A stretch of DNA of 5,587 nucleotides from positions 1 to 5,587 of the forward strand of contig JAJYGE010000565.1 of NCBI GenBank assembly GCA_021785155.1. Direction: 5' to 3'. Every line of letters starts with the position of its first letter. The stretch's first letter is position 1. Both the position numbers and the translations under genes were made by a program. Of this stretch, positions 5,006 to 5,587 are shown in pieces. The stretch comes from Planctomycetota bacterium. Its GTDB lineage: Bacteria > Planctomycetota > Phycisphaerae > WQYP01. The notes under the pieces are model-generated. The model worked only from the letters and a program-made list of their open reading frames with translations, had not been told where the DNA came from and made no database searches.

Positions 5006-5587
5006 ATGGATCAGTCTGATGCGTTGCCAATAGAAGAGACCTTGGATGCGGGTCTCCAACTTCCCCGCACCTCCATCTTTCGCTTGGTATGGAGGTCGGC
5101 AATTATCTCCATATTGTTGCTGCTGCTGGGTGTCCTGGTCTGGCAGGGGATTACCGCCAGTGGAAATCCGCCTGATCCCAATGATCCGGCCTCAAAAAAT
5201 ATCAGCCATGTTTCCGTGATGGTCAATGCGGGAATCCTGGTGTTCCGCGAGGGACTTGAAGCGATTCTGGTGCTGGCCGCCCTTACCTCCAGTCTGGCCC
5301 GCACCGATCGCAATTATTGGAAACCTGTGGCCATCGGCTCAAGCATCTCCTTTTTGGCCACGGTTGTGACTTATTTTGTGGTGGTGGCCATTCTCGCCGA
5401 TATCAACGCCAACAACAGTGCCAATATGCTCAATGTCCAGGCCGGTACTGGTCTGTTGGCCGTGATTGTGCTGATGGTGATTATGAACTGGTTTTTTCAC
5501 AAAATTTATTGGACCGGCTGGATTGGTCATCACAATAAGCGCCGAAAAAATCTGCTGACAACCGACGGCAACACAAAATCGGCTGTG
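5006..5587 (+). CDS. FTR1-family iron permease (5' part; runs off the window)
   Basis: The first 194 codons are visible, starting at an ATG with a good AAGGA site; the frame is open to the window end. FTR1/EfeU proteins carry iron across the cytoplasmic membrane, using R-E-x-x-E motifs in transmembrane helices. Here VFREGLEAILVLAAL (Arg81, Glu82, Glu85) is the first such motif; the second would lie beyond the window. Hydrophobic segments are near 31-51, 69-93, 107-129 and 147-165. The protein has a ~30-residue polar N-terminus and an extra helix (31-51) before the REGLE helix; in the shortest family members that motif is near the N-terminus. The visible end (HHNKRRKNLLTTDGN) is a charged loop. 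The gene sits behind its own promoter with paired operators, divergent from recO, which fits metal-dependent control. Whether Fe(II) or Fe(III) is carried, and which partner proteins it uses (such as EfeO/EfeB-like), cannot be seen. Confidence 0.9.
   Translation, partial: MDQSDALPIEETLDAGLQLPRTSIFRLVWRSAIISILLLLLGVLVWQGITASGNPPDPNDPASKNISHVSVMVNAGILVFREGLEAILVLAALTSSLARTDRNYWKPVAIGSSISFLATVVTYFVVVAILADINANNSANMLNVQAGTGLLAVIVLMVIMNWFFHKIYWTGWIGHHNKRRKNLLTTDGNTKSAV

Overview
This 5.6 kb window is bacterial chromosome with moderate GC content and closely packed genes on both strands. The gene content includes a secreted GH20 hexosaminidase with a chitobiase-type C-terminal domain, a second secreted clan GH-D-like glycosidase, a MauE-like/thioredoxin fusion, a zinc-finger RecO and an FTR1 iron permease. 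This suits a Gram-negative glycan degrader, perhaps of the Planctomycetota/Verrucomicrobiota type. The lineage is a guess from gene style; no rRNA or other marker is present.

Layout. (1) Positions 1-2831, plus strand: the 3' end of a GH20 beta-N-acetylhexosaminidase gene, a 60-nt gap, then a complete gene for a secreted TIM-barrel glycoside hydrolase resembling GH36/GH27 (clan GH-D). Together they look like a small glycan-degradation operon. (2) 2832-3036: the gap between convergent genes, ending in a perfect 46-bp palindrome. (3) 3037-4754, minus strand: recO (DNA repair) followed, with overlapping stop and start codons, by a gene for a MauE/DoxX-like membrane protein fused to a thioredoxin-like domain. 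(4) 4755-5005: a divergent intergenic region. It holds a strong sigma70-type promoter flanked by two near-identical dyad operators, and then a second copy of the palindrome. (5) 5006 to the window end, plus strand: the 5' part of an FTR1-family iron permease gene, cut off by the window edge.

The most notable non-coding signals are of two kinds. The first is a pair of 40-bp perfect palindromes (GTGCCCTGTTCCA...TGGAACAGGGCAC), each bounded by TA. They differ only at one base pair, changed on both arms (T:A to C:G). This indicates a mobile or structured dispersed element. The second is the twin operator (cores TTGACACTAAATCTCAA and TTGAGATTAAGTCTCAA, centres 43 bp apart) around the FTR1 promoter, which looks like a metal-responsive repressor site. 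The second palindrome lies in the predicted 5' leader of the FTR1 mRNA, just before its ribosome binding site.

No tRNA, rRNA, CRISPR array, transposase gene or replication origin was recognised. No wholly new system is evident; the intergenic elements are the parts most worth following up.
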